Source: Actinomadura mexicana (GTDB taxonomy: Bacteria > Actinomycetota > Actinomycetes > Streptosporangiales > Streptosporangiaceae). Taken from it: DNA of 58,272 bases. This document shows positions 51,758 through 58,272 of the stretch, one piece after another. The stretch lies in assembly GCF_900188105.1 (NCBI RefSeq), contig NZ_FZNP01000028.1, positions 1 through 58,272 on the forward strand. The letters run 5' to 3'. The translations under genes were made by a program, and so were the position numbers. The first letter of the stretch is position 1. Every line of letters begins with the position of its first letter. Below the pieces are notes generated by a model that was given only the letters and a program-made list of their open reading frames with translations, had not been told where the DNA came from and made no database searches.

Positions 51758-52115
51758 CTTGATGGATCTGGAAGACGTCACCGCCTCGGCGTGCTGCGCT
51801 CCGCTGAGCGGGCCGGCGTTGGGCGAGGACGATGCCGCAGAGCTGGCGGGAGTGTTCAAAGCGCTGTCGGACCCAGTGCGGCTCCGGCTGCTGAACATGA
51901 TCGCCTCTGCTGATGCCGGCGAGGCGTGCGTGTGCGACCTGACCGGCGCCTTCGAGTTGACCGCCCCGACCATCTCCCACCACCTCAAAGTGCTCCGCCA
52001 GGCCGGGCTGATCGACGGGGAACGTCGAGGAACCTGGGTGTACTACCGGGTCGTCCCACAGCGGCTCACCCGGCTCTCCGGCCTCTTCGCCCTGCCCCAT
52101 CTCACCTCGGCCTGA
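51750..52115 (+). CDS. arsR: ArsR arsenic-responsive repressor (2)
   Basis: A 121-residue ArsR-family regulator. It has Cys15-Cys16 near the start (SACCAPL) and Cys60/Cys62 in the alpha-3 region (ACVCDL). The winged helix is VFKALSDPVRLRLLNMI and TAPTISHHLKVLRQAGLIDG. The extra N-terminal Cys pair makes a second potential metalloid site. I chose the ATG at 51750, which lies inside the second operator. It faces away from the small gene, the flavoprotein and the MFS exporter, which it probably represses along with itself. Confidence 0.9.
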   Translation: MSNLMDLEDVTASACCAPLSGPALGEDDAAELAGVFKALSDPVRLRLLNMIASADAGEACVCDLTGAFELTAPTISHHLKVLRQAGLIDGERRGTWVYYRVVPQRLTRLSGLFALPHLTSA

Positions 52116-52130
52116 CCCTCTCCCGACGAC

Positions 52131-53198
52131 TCACGTGTACTTGCGGAGCCTGTTGAGGACGTAACGGGCATCTGCGCCGACGCCGCGCAAGGTGGCCGAT
52201 GCGAACGAACGCTGCCACTCCAAGCCGACGTAGCCCAGGCCTGGATGAGTGATGGAGATGCCGCCCCGGTGCAGCGGCCGGCCCTCGTCATCGAGGGCGC
52301 CCAGCGCGTCGAGGTATCCCACGCCGGGACGGAACCCTGTGGCTAGCAGAACTACGTCGACGCGATCGCGCACCCCGTCCTGCCACACCACGTGATCGCC
52401 ATCCAGTCTGGTGAACATAGGGCGGCGGTCTGGATTGCCGGTAGCGATCCGCGCCCGGTAGACGCCCGTGTCCAGCACCGGCGTCCCTTTGCCACCGGTG
52501 AGTAGCGGACGCGCCCACCCAGCCCCGTCCAGGCCGGTCCGCTGCAGCCACAGGTGCATGTCGACGCCGAGCACACGCTGCGGCATGAAACGCAACGGAT
52601 GCCGGGTGGCCAGCGTGACGCGCGATTGCGCGGCCAACTCGATGGCGATCTGGACCGCCGAGTTGCCGCCGCCCACGATCACGACCCGCTGTCCGGCGAA
52701 CTCCTCGGGCCGCCGGTACTGCGACGAATGAAGCATTCTGCCGGTAAACGACCCCAGCCCTGGCAGGTCGGGACGGTACGGGCGACTGAACGCTCCGGTC
52801 GCAGCGATGACGATCGGTGCGGCGAAACTGTCTCCGTTCTCGGTCGCGACCTCGAACATCCGCCCGCGCGCCGTGGCGGCCTCCGCAGCGACCTTCGCCA
52901 CGCGGTGACCGGTCCGAACATCGATGTCGAGCCGTTCGGCGTACCGGGCCAGGTAGGCGATGACCTCATCGCGGGTCGGGTAACCGTTCGGGTCGCCAGG
53001 GAACGGAGCGCCTGGCAGGGCGCTGCGGCGGGCCGGAGAGAACAGCGTGAGGCTGTCGTAGTACCGCGGCCATGACCCGGTCGTCGACTGCGCGGCTTCC
53101 AGGACCAAGGGGCTCAGGCCGAGCCCGCGGGCGACCTGGGCAGTGGCGAGACCGGCCTGGCCGCCCCCGATGATGATGGTGTTGGAACGCTGAGGCAT
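52131..53198 (-). CDS. Flavin-containing monooxygenase (ArsO-like)
   Basis: A 355-residue FAD/NAD(P)H protein related to the arsO product at 42790. It has IIIGGGQAGLATAQVARGLG at the start, YRRPEEFAGQRVVIVGGGNS (compare YRRPEEFHGQHVVIVGGGNS in arsO) and LLATGFRPGVGYL. The near-identical middle motifs show a common ancestor. Its function in arsenic chemistry is unknown. It is divergent from a third arsR-like gene, with a palindrome between them, and convergent with arsR (2). Confidence 0.8.
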   Translation of the reverse strand: MPQRSNTIIIGGGQAGLATAQVARGLGLSPLVLEAAQSTTGSWPRYYDSLTLFSPARRSALPGAPFPGDPNGYPTRDEVIAYLARYAERLDIDVRTGHRVAKVAAEAATARGRMFEVATENGDSFAAPIVIAATGAFSRPYRPDLPGLGSFTGRMLHSSQYRRPEEFAGQRVVIVGGGNSAVQIAIELAAQSRVTLATRHPLRFMPQRVLGVDMHLWLQRTGLDGAGWARPLLTGGKGTPVLDTGVYRARIATGNPDRRPMFTRLDGDHVVWQDGVRDRVDVVLLATGFRPGVGYLDALGALDDEGRPLHRGGISITHPGLGYVGLEWQRSFASATLRGVGADARYVLNRLRKYT

Positions 53199-53214
53199 GG
53201 GCTCAACATAACAT

Positions 53215-53228
53215 CATTTCATGAAATG
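53215..53228. promoter_or_regulatory. Perfect 14-bp palindrome in divergent promoter
   Basis: CATTTCATGAAATG equals its reverse complement. It lies 16 bases before the monooxygenase start on the minus strand and 33 bases before the arsR-like start on the plus strand. AT-rich flanks with AACAT/ATGTT copies suggest an ArsR-type operator controlling both genes. Confidence 0.65.
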
Positions 53229-53261
53229 TTAATATGTTGGCCTGAGGTAGAGGAGGAACAG

Positions 53262-53639
53262 GTGCCTGACCAGGCCACAAGCAGCTCGCTCCCCGAGCCG
53301 GAGCTCAGATGCGGAGCCGTCGTCGAGCCTCCGAGCGAGAAGCTGCGCGAGTTCCTCAGGGGCCTGGCTAGCGAGCAGCGGCAGCAGATGCTCGAACTGT
53401 TCGCCGGCGGTGTTGAGCTGACCGTCGGCACCGTTGCCGAACGCCTGGGCGTCGGCCAGTCCAACGCCTCCCAGCAACTCGCAGTACTGCGCCGCGGCGG
53501 CCTGCTCACCTCCCGCAAGGACGGCAAGCAAGTCCGCTACCGCGTCGACACCCGCTCAGTAGAGCGATCCCTCACTGAACTCCAGGCCTACTTGCGAACC
53601 TGCTGCCCACCCCAAGATGACAACGCAGCCGACGCGTGA
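53262..53639 (+). CDS. ArsR-family regulator (3), different cysteine set
   Basis: A 125-residue winged-helix protein of the ArsR family (LREFLRGLASEQRQQMLELF, VAERLGVGQSNASQQLAVLR, RYRVDTRSVER). It lacks the CxC of the alpha-3 helix found in the other two. Instead it has one Cys near residue 16 and a Cys-Cys pair near the C-terminus (RTCCPP). The ligand may therefore bind at a different place, or be a different metal. GTG at 53262 follows AGGAGG. It is divergent from the ArsO-like monooxygenase gene. Confidence 0.82.
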   Translation: MPDQATSSSLPEPELRCGAVVEPPSEKLREFLRGLASEQRQQMLELFAGGVELTVGTVAERLGVGQSNASQQLAVLRRGGLLTSRKDGKQVRYRVDTRSVERSLTELQAYLRTCCPPQDDNAADA

Positions 53640-53818
53640 GTCCGCGACGATGATCGGTCATCTGTCCAAGGAGAGGGTGGAGCACTTCACCTTCCTCCGG
53701 CCGCAAGACCGTTGAGGTCGGGCGACATGTGCACTGCTCGTTCGAGCGCCTTTTGCGGCTGAGGAAAGCAAGCTTGATGCAGGCGTCACGGCGTTGGATG
53801 GTGCTGGATTGGCGGATG

Positions 53819-55126
53819 CTACGGGCGGGTGGGTCGCCGGGCAACCGTTGGCATGGACATGAGCCTGATGAAGCCGTCGTCCTTCGACAGTGGTGCAAGG
53901 CGAGCTGGCTCGGGCAGCTGCGCGGCGTTCGTTGAGGACTCGCTGTCGCGTGTGAACTCCACAGTTGCCACCGTGGGAGTCGACAGTGCGATGACGACGA
54001 CTTGGCCTCGTTGGTTACTCAGGAGTTCGCGGACGTCTGCGGCGCCGCCGTCGTAAGTGATCAGGACACGCCGGGAGACTGTCTGACGCCGTAGGAAGGC
54101 GCGTGTTTGCTCCAGGCCTTCGGTCAGCTCCAAGCCGGGGATCCGATCCTCTTGCAGGGTGCCGATATCTATCCCGAGTAGTCGCCGTGCGTCTGGTCGA
54201 CTCAGGACGAACTCGGTAGTGGCTCCGGGCCGACTACTCAGGGCATCCATGACGAGGCGGCGGGCGGCGTCCTCGGCTGCTGGGCCCTCAGGTGACTCCC
54301 CCGTCGTGGCGAGCGGGACATTCTCAGGCGGGTCGGCGGGGGCCGGTGACATCGGTTTGGGCTCAGGTCGAAAACGTCGCTTCTTCTGACCGAACATAGA
54401 TTTTGCCGTCGAGACGAGGGGCCGTCGGTATCTGCTCAGGAAGACGGCAGCGCCGAGGAGGACGGCTAGTGCACAGGCTCCCGTCCCAATGATCGCCCAC
54501 GGCCTGCGGCCGTCTGGTTGTGTGCGTGCGGTTGGGATGGCCGTGTGGACCGACGGGCCAGCGGAGGGCACGGGTTCAGGCTGGAGTGTGTTCGGCTGCT
54601 TCTTGGCGGTGGGTGCCTGTGATCCTGGTGGCAGCTCCCCTTGCGTTCGATCCGGTGGCTGGCTGCGGCCGGTAGCACCGGTTGTGGGTGCCTTCCCGGG
54701 CGGCGTCGGGGTCGACTCGTGCTTCTTGAAAGGTAGGCGACGAGGCTTCGAGGTCTGGTGGTGACGGGGCCGTTTGGTTGCCTTGGGTATGGAATCGCGG
54801 AAGACGTCGCCCCAGTCGGGGTCGCGGCCGGTTTTGAGGCTTCGCAAGACTTCCTTGCGAGCACGGCGGCAAACCTCCTTCTTGTCGACGTACCTGCTGG
54901 CGATTGGACCGATCGGAGCACATTTCGCCACCTGCTGGACGGCGATCGGGCCAGTGTCCTGGTGCTGAGCAAGCGGTGCGGCAGTACAGAGGAGGACGCC
55001 GGAGCTGACGAGGGATGCGCCTAATAGGCTCGCTGCTCTGCGCCTTCGGGCTTGTGTTCGGCTCTCGCGATTTGCATTGCCTCGGCCTTGTCGGAGCGGG
55101 TCGCTGGCGGCTGCGGCGTCACGCAT
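53819..55126 (-). CDS. Bitopic exported protein of unknown function
   Basis: A 435-residue protein. An N-terminal basic stretch and hydrophobic segment (ASLLGASLVSSGVLLCTAAP, about 32-51) suggest a signal or first membrane helix. A Pro/Lys-rich outer region follows, then a second helix at about 208-228 (WAIIGTGACALAVLLGAAVF) and a soluble alpha-beta domain of about 200 residues with LLGIDIGTLQEDRIPGLELT and RRVLITYDGGAADVRELLSN. No family is recognised. It overlaps the small membrane gene upstream by eight bases, within the leftward end of the conjugative element. Confidence 0.6.
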   Translation of the reverse strand: MRDAAAASDPLRQGRGNANRESRTQARRRRAASLLGASLVSSGVLLCTAAPLAQHQDTGPIAVQQVAKCAPIGPIASRYVDKKEVCRRARKEVLRSLKTGRDPDWGDVFRDSIPKATKRPRHHQTSKPRRLPFKKHESTPTPPGKAPTTGATGRSQPPDRTQGELPPGSQAPTAKKQPNTLQPEPVPSAGPSVHTAIPTARTQPDGRRPWAIIGTGACALAVLLGAAVFLSRYRRPLVSTAKSMFGQKKRRFRPEPKPMSPAPADPPENVPLATTGESPEGPAAEDAARRLVMDALSSRPGATTEFVLSRPDARRLLGIDIGTLQEDRIPGLELTEGLEQTRAFLRRQTVSRRVLITYDGGAADVRELLSNQRGQVVVIALSTPTVATVEFTRDSESSTNAAQLPEPARLAPLSKDDGFIRLMSMPTVARRPTRP

Positions 55127-55418
55127 TCGGGCCTCGGCCGCGGAGGTTGCTCTGGGAGCCGCCGAGTGGTGGTCTGAATCCAGGCTTCCGTGCGGTGCTG
55201 GGCGGACGTGAGTGATTGGCTGGCCATCTCATCGCCGCGAACACTGCGATGGGCCAGGCGAGGACGGTCGCGCAGCAGATCAGGTTGCTCAGGATGATGT
55301 AGCCAATGTCGTCGGCACCTCGTATGAGCGCGATGAGCGTCGGCAGGACAGCGAGGAACGCCAGAAGCCCGACCAGTCCGAGCCAGAAGAACGCGCTGCT
55401 CTGGATGGCGATCATCAT
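55119..55418 (-). CDS. Superinfection-immunity-like membrane protein
   Basis: A 99-residue protein with two membrane helices (about 8-32, FFWLGLVGLLAFLAVLPTLI, and 39-62, IILSNLICCATVLAWPIAVF) and a basic Pro-rich tail. The helix-loop-helix with ALIRGADDIGYIILSNLICC matches the superinfection immunity (Imm_superinfect, T4 Imm-like) family. On a conjugative element such a protein could block entry of related DNA, that is, act in exclusion; this is inference. ATG at 55418 or the next ATG at 55415 may be used. Confidence 0.7.
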   Translation of the reverse strand: MMIAIQSSAFFWLGLVGLLAFLAVLPTLIALIRGADDIGYIILSNLICCATVLAWPIAVFAAMRWPANHSRPPSTARKPGFRPPLGGSQSNLRGRGPNA

Positions 55419-55429
55419 CTTCCCTTCGG

Positions 55430-56317
55430 TTAGAGATTCCGCCGGCGGTTGCGCTCGGGGATCTGTGGCTGGGTCCGGCGAGCGGCTGGGGCGTCCAAGG
55501 GTTGGTTCGAGCTCATCTCCAGAGCCTCGTCGATGGAGAGAGGGAAGTCTTCAGCGGCCCGCTCCACGTCCGAGCCCCGGCTGGGGTCCTGCCGAGGGGT
55601 CGCCGGGACGGCCTTGAGGATGATGTGTTCGGGCAGGTTGGTCGTGAGCTCCAGGATCGTGCGCAACTCTTCGGGCTGAGGCTCACGTCCCTGAAGGTTG
55701 AGGCTGTTCCTCAGCTTGTCCGCGATCTGGCTTGCGCGCAGTTCTTGCCGGACTTCCTCCCACTCGCCGCGGTCGGGGCCGTGGGCTCGTGCAGCCCACT
55801 CGGCGCCTGTGCCTTCGTGCAGTTCTCGTTGTTGGGGCCCAGGGTCGCCAGGGCGAACGTTTGGATCCCGCGTGAAGAAGGGTGCGGCTTGGGCCATGGC
55901 GTCGAGCGAGTCCATGCCTTCACTGCGGAAGCGGTCGTAGTGGCTCATCCCATGCGGATGAAGGCGGCGGAGCCGTTCCTCGCATTTGCGCACGGCGAGG
56001 GCCGCCGAGACGTTCCCCGAGGCGTACGGGACGGCGGCTCCCCATGCTTCGGCGACCTTGAGCAAGTTCGCCTGGCGGAGCCATTTGCTGTCGTGGGCGC
56101 GCCCCCAGCGCGATCGGGCCTCGGACATCGCTGTCCTTTGAGCTCTGGCCTCTTCCCGCTGAGCCTGTTGGTCCTGGGCTTGCTGGACGACCTTTAACTG
56201 GTGCCGACGATGGGCGAGAGCTTGTTGGACTCCGACGGCTGCGGAGACGACCTGGACGAGGCGCTGTCCGCCGTGCTGGAGTCCTTCGTTGATTGGGTCA
56301 GGGTGTTGCTGGTTCAC
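55430..56317 (-). CDS. Helical ICE protein with C-terminal AAxDFP motif
   Basis: A 295-residue protein of unknown function. The first 70 residues are a Gln-rich coiled-coil-like stretch (LKVVQQAQDQQAQREEARAQ). A helical core with LLKVAEAWGAAVPYASGN follows, then QELRASQIADKLRNSLNLQG. The tail has VERAAEDFPLSIDEALE with FP at 258-259, 36 residues from a basic end (PERNRRRNL). This is the same tail motif as in five proteins near virD4, 20 kb away. Its GTG overlaps the primase stop (GTGA), so it is made with the primase. Confidence 0.65.
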   Translation of the reverse strand: MNQQHPDPINEGLQHGGQRLVQVVSAAVGVQQALAHRRHQLKVVQQAQDQQAQREEARAQRTAMSEARSRWGRAHDSKWLRQANLLKVAEAWGAAVPYASGNVSAALAVRKCEERLRRLHPHGMSHYDRFRSEGMDSLDAMAQAAPFFTRDPNVRPGDPGPQQRELHEGTGAEWAARAHGPDRGEWEEVRQELRASQIADKLRNSLNLQGREPQPEELRTILELTTNLPEHIILKAVPATPRQDPSRGSDVERAAEDFPLSIDEALEMSSNQPLDAPAARRTQPQIPERNRRRNL

Positions 56318-58191
56318 GTCGTCCTCCGATGGTGGCCTTTCGGCGATGTCGTGGGAGAGGAGCGTTGGGCGCCGCGGTTCTGCTGGGCGAGGGGTGGAGG
56401 CCGCGGTGACGAGGCACCCGGATCGAGGTCCGGGCTGATCGCTCCGGCGACCAGGGCGGTGATGTCCGCCGGGTCCATGCCCGTGCGTGCCGCGACGCGG
56501 TCGACCTGGCGGGCGATCTGGTTGGGTGGCAGTTGAGCGATCTGTGCTGCGGCGGCTTGGGCGGCGGCCAACCGGGACTCAACGAACTCCAGCGCTCCCC
56601 CGAACCGCTGGATTTTCTCATCTATGACCAGGTCAGCGAGGGGAATTACGGAAAGTAGCGCCTCGCGGACGGCGAACTGGCTCGCTGGTGACAGGAGGTC
56701 GCCTGGGTCGCGGCCTGTTGGAAGGAGGACCGCTTCGATAGGCCCTGCGATCGTGTGGAGGGTGCGCCAGGCCCGAACCGCTCCGGCTCGTCCAGCATTG
56801 TCACCGTCGAGCGCGATCACCAGCCCGGACGTGGGCCCGTCAGCGTGGGCCGCGATCGACTCAACGTGCGCGGTGGTGATGGCTGTGCCGCAGGGAGCGA
56901 CCGCAGCGTAGACGGCCGGTAGGGCGACATTGACCGCGATCGCATCGAGCGGTCCCTCAACGAGGAGAGGACGGCAGGTGGTCGCGAGCTGGGCACGGCT
57001 TTCGTGCAGGCCGAACAGTACTTCGCGCTTGTGGAAGAGAGCCGTATCGGGTGTGTTGAGGTACTTCGGTCCTGGGGCTTCGTCACGTCGGCGACCGATG
57101 AAGCCGATGATCTCTCCGGTTCGGTCTCGGAGCGGGAACAGGATTCGGTCCCGGAACACGTCGAGGAGTTCGCCGCCGTCTCTCTCTTTCGCCAGGCCGG
57201 CGTCGATGATCGTCTGGTCTTGATGTCCCAGACCACGCAGATGTTGGAGCAGCGCACGACCGGCACGTGGTGCGAGGCCCAGTTCCCATCGCTCCTGGAC
57301 CACAGCGTTGAAGCCGCGGTCCGCGAGGTAGCGGGCACCCCAGCTTCCTGGCAGGGCCCGCCGGAAGAAGTGATGCGCGTCGGTGAGCGCTGCTCGGAGG
57401 GCCGAGTCGTCTCGTGTTGCAGTCGTCTGAGGACTCTCGGCAGGGCTGACAGCTGAGGTTGAGACGGAACTGATTAGCGGACCAGCGAGCGCGTCCAGGC
57501 GTCGTCGGAGTCGTGTGCTCGTTCTGACGAGCTGGTCGCCGACGACGCGGACCGCGGAAGATGAGTTCGTCCGGGCGTCCGTCCCGGCCCATCGCTCCGT
57601 CGGCGGGAAGCGAAGATGTGAGACGTCCAGCCCGAGGTCGGCCAGGATGAGGTAAGCGACCGAATCCGCGAACACGCGCCGGGCCCCCAGGCATGGCGCA
57701 GCATTCCTGGTGGCCTCATCGAGCAGGCCACCAGGCCCAATGCCGTGGGCGAGTTGGTGCACGAGCCGCGACGCTGCGGAGATGTCGTCAAGTTCTGGAG
57801 CGAGTTGGATGCGTCGCCCCGGGCGCCCGAGGTAAGTCCAGTCCTGTCCACGGTCCACGTAAAAGCCGAGGTCGGCAGCCAGCCGAGAGAGCTTCTGCAG
57901 GGCTTCCGCGGGAGGGAACGACTCCTTTGTGATCGGCTCGCCGTCGGTCTGCTCGATATCGAAGACCGCGCGAGGGTTGCCGCGCATGGAGATGATCCGG
58001 ATGCCGGTTTCGCCACGGCGCACTTGTCGTCCGTGTTCCTGCCATGCGTCGTATGAGCGGACGTCGGTCGCCGAGCGACGCTGGGCTGGGATGAGCAGGG
58101 TGTTGATGAATCCATAACGCCCGTGCCGGCTCGCGTCGCGGAGCCAGGCATCCCACGCCAGGCTTCCGTCGACGAGGCGGTAGGTGTCAAG
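56314..58191 (-). CDS. ArdC-like / DnaG-type primase fusion, 5' end unclear
   Basis: From GTG at 58023 the protein has 569 residues, but homology continues upstream in frame to about 58188 (YRLVDGSLAWDAWLRDASRH, GRYGFINTLLI, VRSYDAW), where TGA at 58194-58192 closes the frame without any ATG/GTG/TTG. The N-terminal part is ArdC-like, with a degenerate zincin site (LVHQLAH, 89-93 from 58023; Gln replaces the catalytic Glu). Next come a Toprim-N block (YLADRGF, DRILFPLRDRTGEIIGFIGR) and the Toprim domain (LLVEGPLDAIAV, VIALDGDNAGRAGAVRAW). It should prime transferred strands after conjugation. A lost base near 58189 could explain the missing start. Confidence 0.75.
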   Translation of the reverse strand, partial: LDTYRLVDGSLAWDAWLRDASRHGRYGFINTLLIPAQRRSATDVRSYDAWQEHGRQVRRGETGIRIISMRGNPRAVFDIEQTDGEPITKESFPPAEALQKLSRLAADLGFYVDRGQDWTYLGRPGRRIQLAPELDDISAASRLVHQLAHGIGPGGLLDEATRNAAPCLGARRVFADSVAYLILADLGLDVSHLRFPPTERWAGTDARTNSSSAVRVVGDQLVRTSTRLRRRLDALAGPLISSVSTSAVSPAESPQTTATRDDSALRAALTDAHHFFRRALPGSWGARYLADRGFNAVVQERWELGLAPRAGRALLQHLRGLGHQDQTIIDAGLAKERDGGELLDVFRDRILFPLRDRTGEIIGFIGRRRDEAPGPKYLNTPDTALFHKREVLFGLHESRAQLATTCRPLLVEGPLDAIAVNVALPAVYAAVAPCGTAITTAHVESIAAHADGPTSGLVIALDGDNAGRAGAVRAWRTLHTIAGPIEAVLLPTGRDPGDLLSPASQFAVREALLSVIPLADLVIDEKIQRFGGALEFVESRLAAAQAAAAQIAQLPPNQIARQVDRVAARTGMDPADITALVAGAISPDLDPGASSPRPPPLAQQNRGAQRSSPTTSPKGHHRRTT

Positions 58192-58217
58192 TCAAACGAG
58201 ACAGGGGCAAGTGATCG

Positions 58218-58272
58218 TTAGGCGGCGCGTTTCTCCTGGTCAGGACTGGTCTGGTCGGTGGTGTCTTCGTCG
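58218..58272 (-). CDS. C-terminal end of an unidentified leftward gene
   Basis: The last 55 bases are open on the minus strand, ending at TAA (58220-58218). They encode DEDTTDQTSPDQEKRAA. The acidic-to-basic tail gives no family. It lies about 30 bases upstream of the ArdC-primase region on the same strand, so it is probably the preceding gene of the replication/transfer operon. Confidence 0.45.
   Translation of the reverse strand, partial: DEDTTDQTSPDQEKRAA

Larger units (their letters stand above)
17702..58272. mobile_element. Integrative conjugative element inserted at tRNA-Pro (right end outside window)
   Basis: From the tRNA 3' end onward the content is that of a conjugative element: an Xis-like gene, a transglycosylase-NlpC/P60, a type IV secretion operon with VirB4- and VirD4-like ATPases, DUF4913, an ArdC-primase, a superinfection-immunity-like protein, toxin-antitoxin pairs and arsenic-resistance cargo. 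The left boundary is inferred from the tRNA. The right attachment repeat was not found and should lie past 58272. No integrase or relaxase is visible, and the VirB4-like gene is frameshifted. It may therefore be defective, or the missing genes may lie outside the window. Confidence 0.75.

Overview
The DNA is very GC-rich, with GTG/TTG starts, strong GGAGG ribosome sites and many 4-bp ATGA/GTGA gene overlaps. This is typical of a high-GC actinomycete. A KstR2-type steroid locus, a bifunctional CDP-glycerol (teichoic acid) transferase and a c-di-AMP riboswitch before a wall hydrolase fit an Actinomadura-like member of the Thermomonosporaceae, but I cannot fix the genus.

Chromosomal part (1-17.7 kb). 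The window opens with the end of glpK, then glpD. Leftward genes follow: a MaoC-type dehydratase, an SDR reductase with a palindrome in its promoter, an Old-Yellow-Enzyme-like reductase, then fadA6 - kstR2 - ipdF - fadE30 in the order of the mycobacterial HIP (steroid C/D ring) catabolic locus. Two wall-polymer glycosyltransferases, a riboswitch-controlled CHAP wall hydrolase, an ANTAR-PAS-PP2C phosphatase and a beta-lactamase-fold lipoprotein lead up to tRNA-Pro(GGG).

Integrated conjugative element (17.7 kb to beyond the right edge). From tRNA-Pro onward the content changes: an Xis-like gene without a neighbouring integrase, a wall-opening SLT-NlpC/P60 enzyme, a type IV secretion operon (pilin-like protein, VirB8-like, VirB6-like, SCO6880-like, VirB4-like ATPase, VirD4 coupling protein), and a run of paralogous unknown proteins. 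At the far end come an ArdC-primase fusion and a superinfection-immunity-like membrane protein. Neither an integrase nor a relaxase is visible, so the element either continues past the window or is defective. The virB4-like gene carries a one-base frameshift, and a second toxin-antitoxin pair is frameshifted in both genes.

Cargo (35.8-53.6 kb). There are toxin-antitoxin modules (DUF6247/RelE-like, and DUF433/PIN of VapBC45 type), a WhiJ-like set (HATPase, XRE-DUF5753, DUF397), and a large arsenic island. The island has arsR-acr3-arsC-arsC-arsO as one overlapping operon, a divergent arsA, an MFS exporter, a flavoprotein with Cys-Cys tails, a further ArsO-like monooxygenase and two more ArsR regulators with clear palindromic operators.

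The most intriguing signal is a short C-terminal motif (A-A-x-D/E-F-P-x2-I/L-x3-L) in six proteins of the element. The FP pair always lies 30-36 residues from the C-terminus. Four of the proteins are tandem paralogues next to virD4. This looks like a shared sorting or type IV secretion signal and would define a set of candidate transferred proteins.
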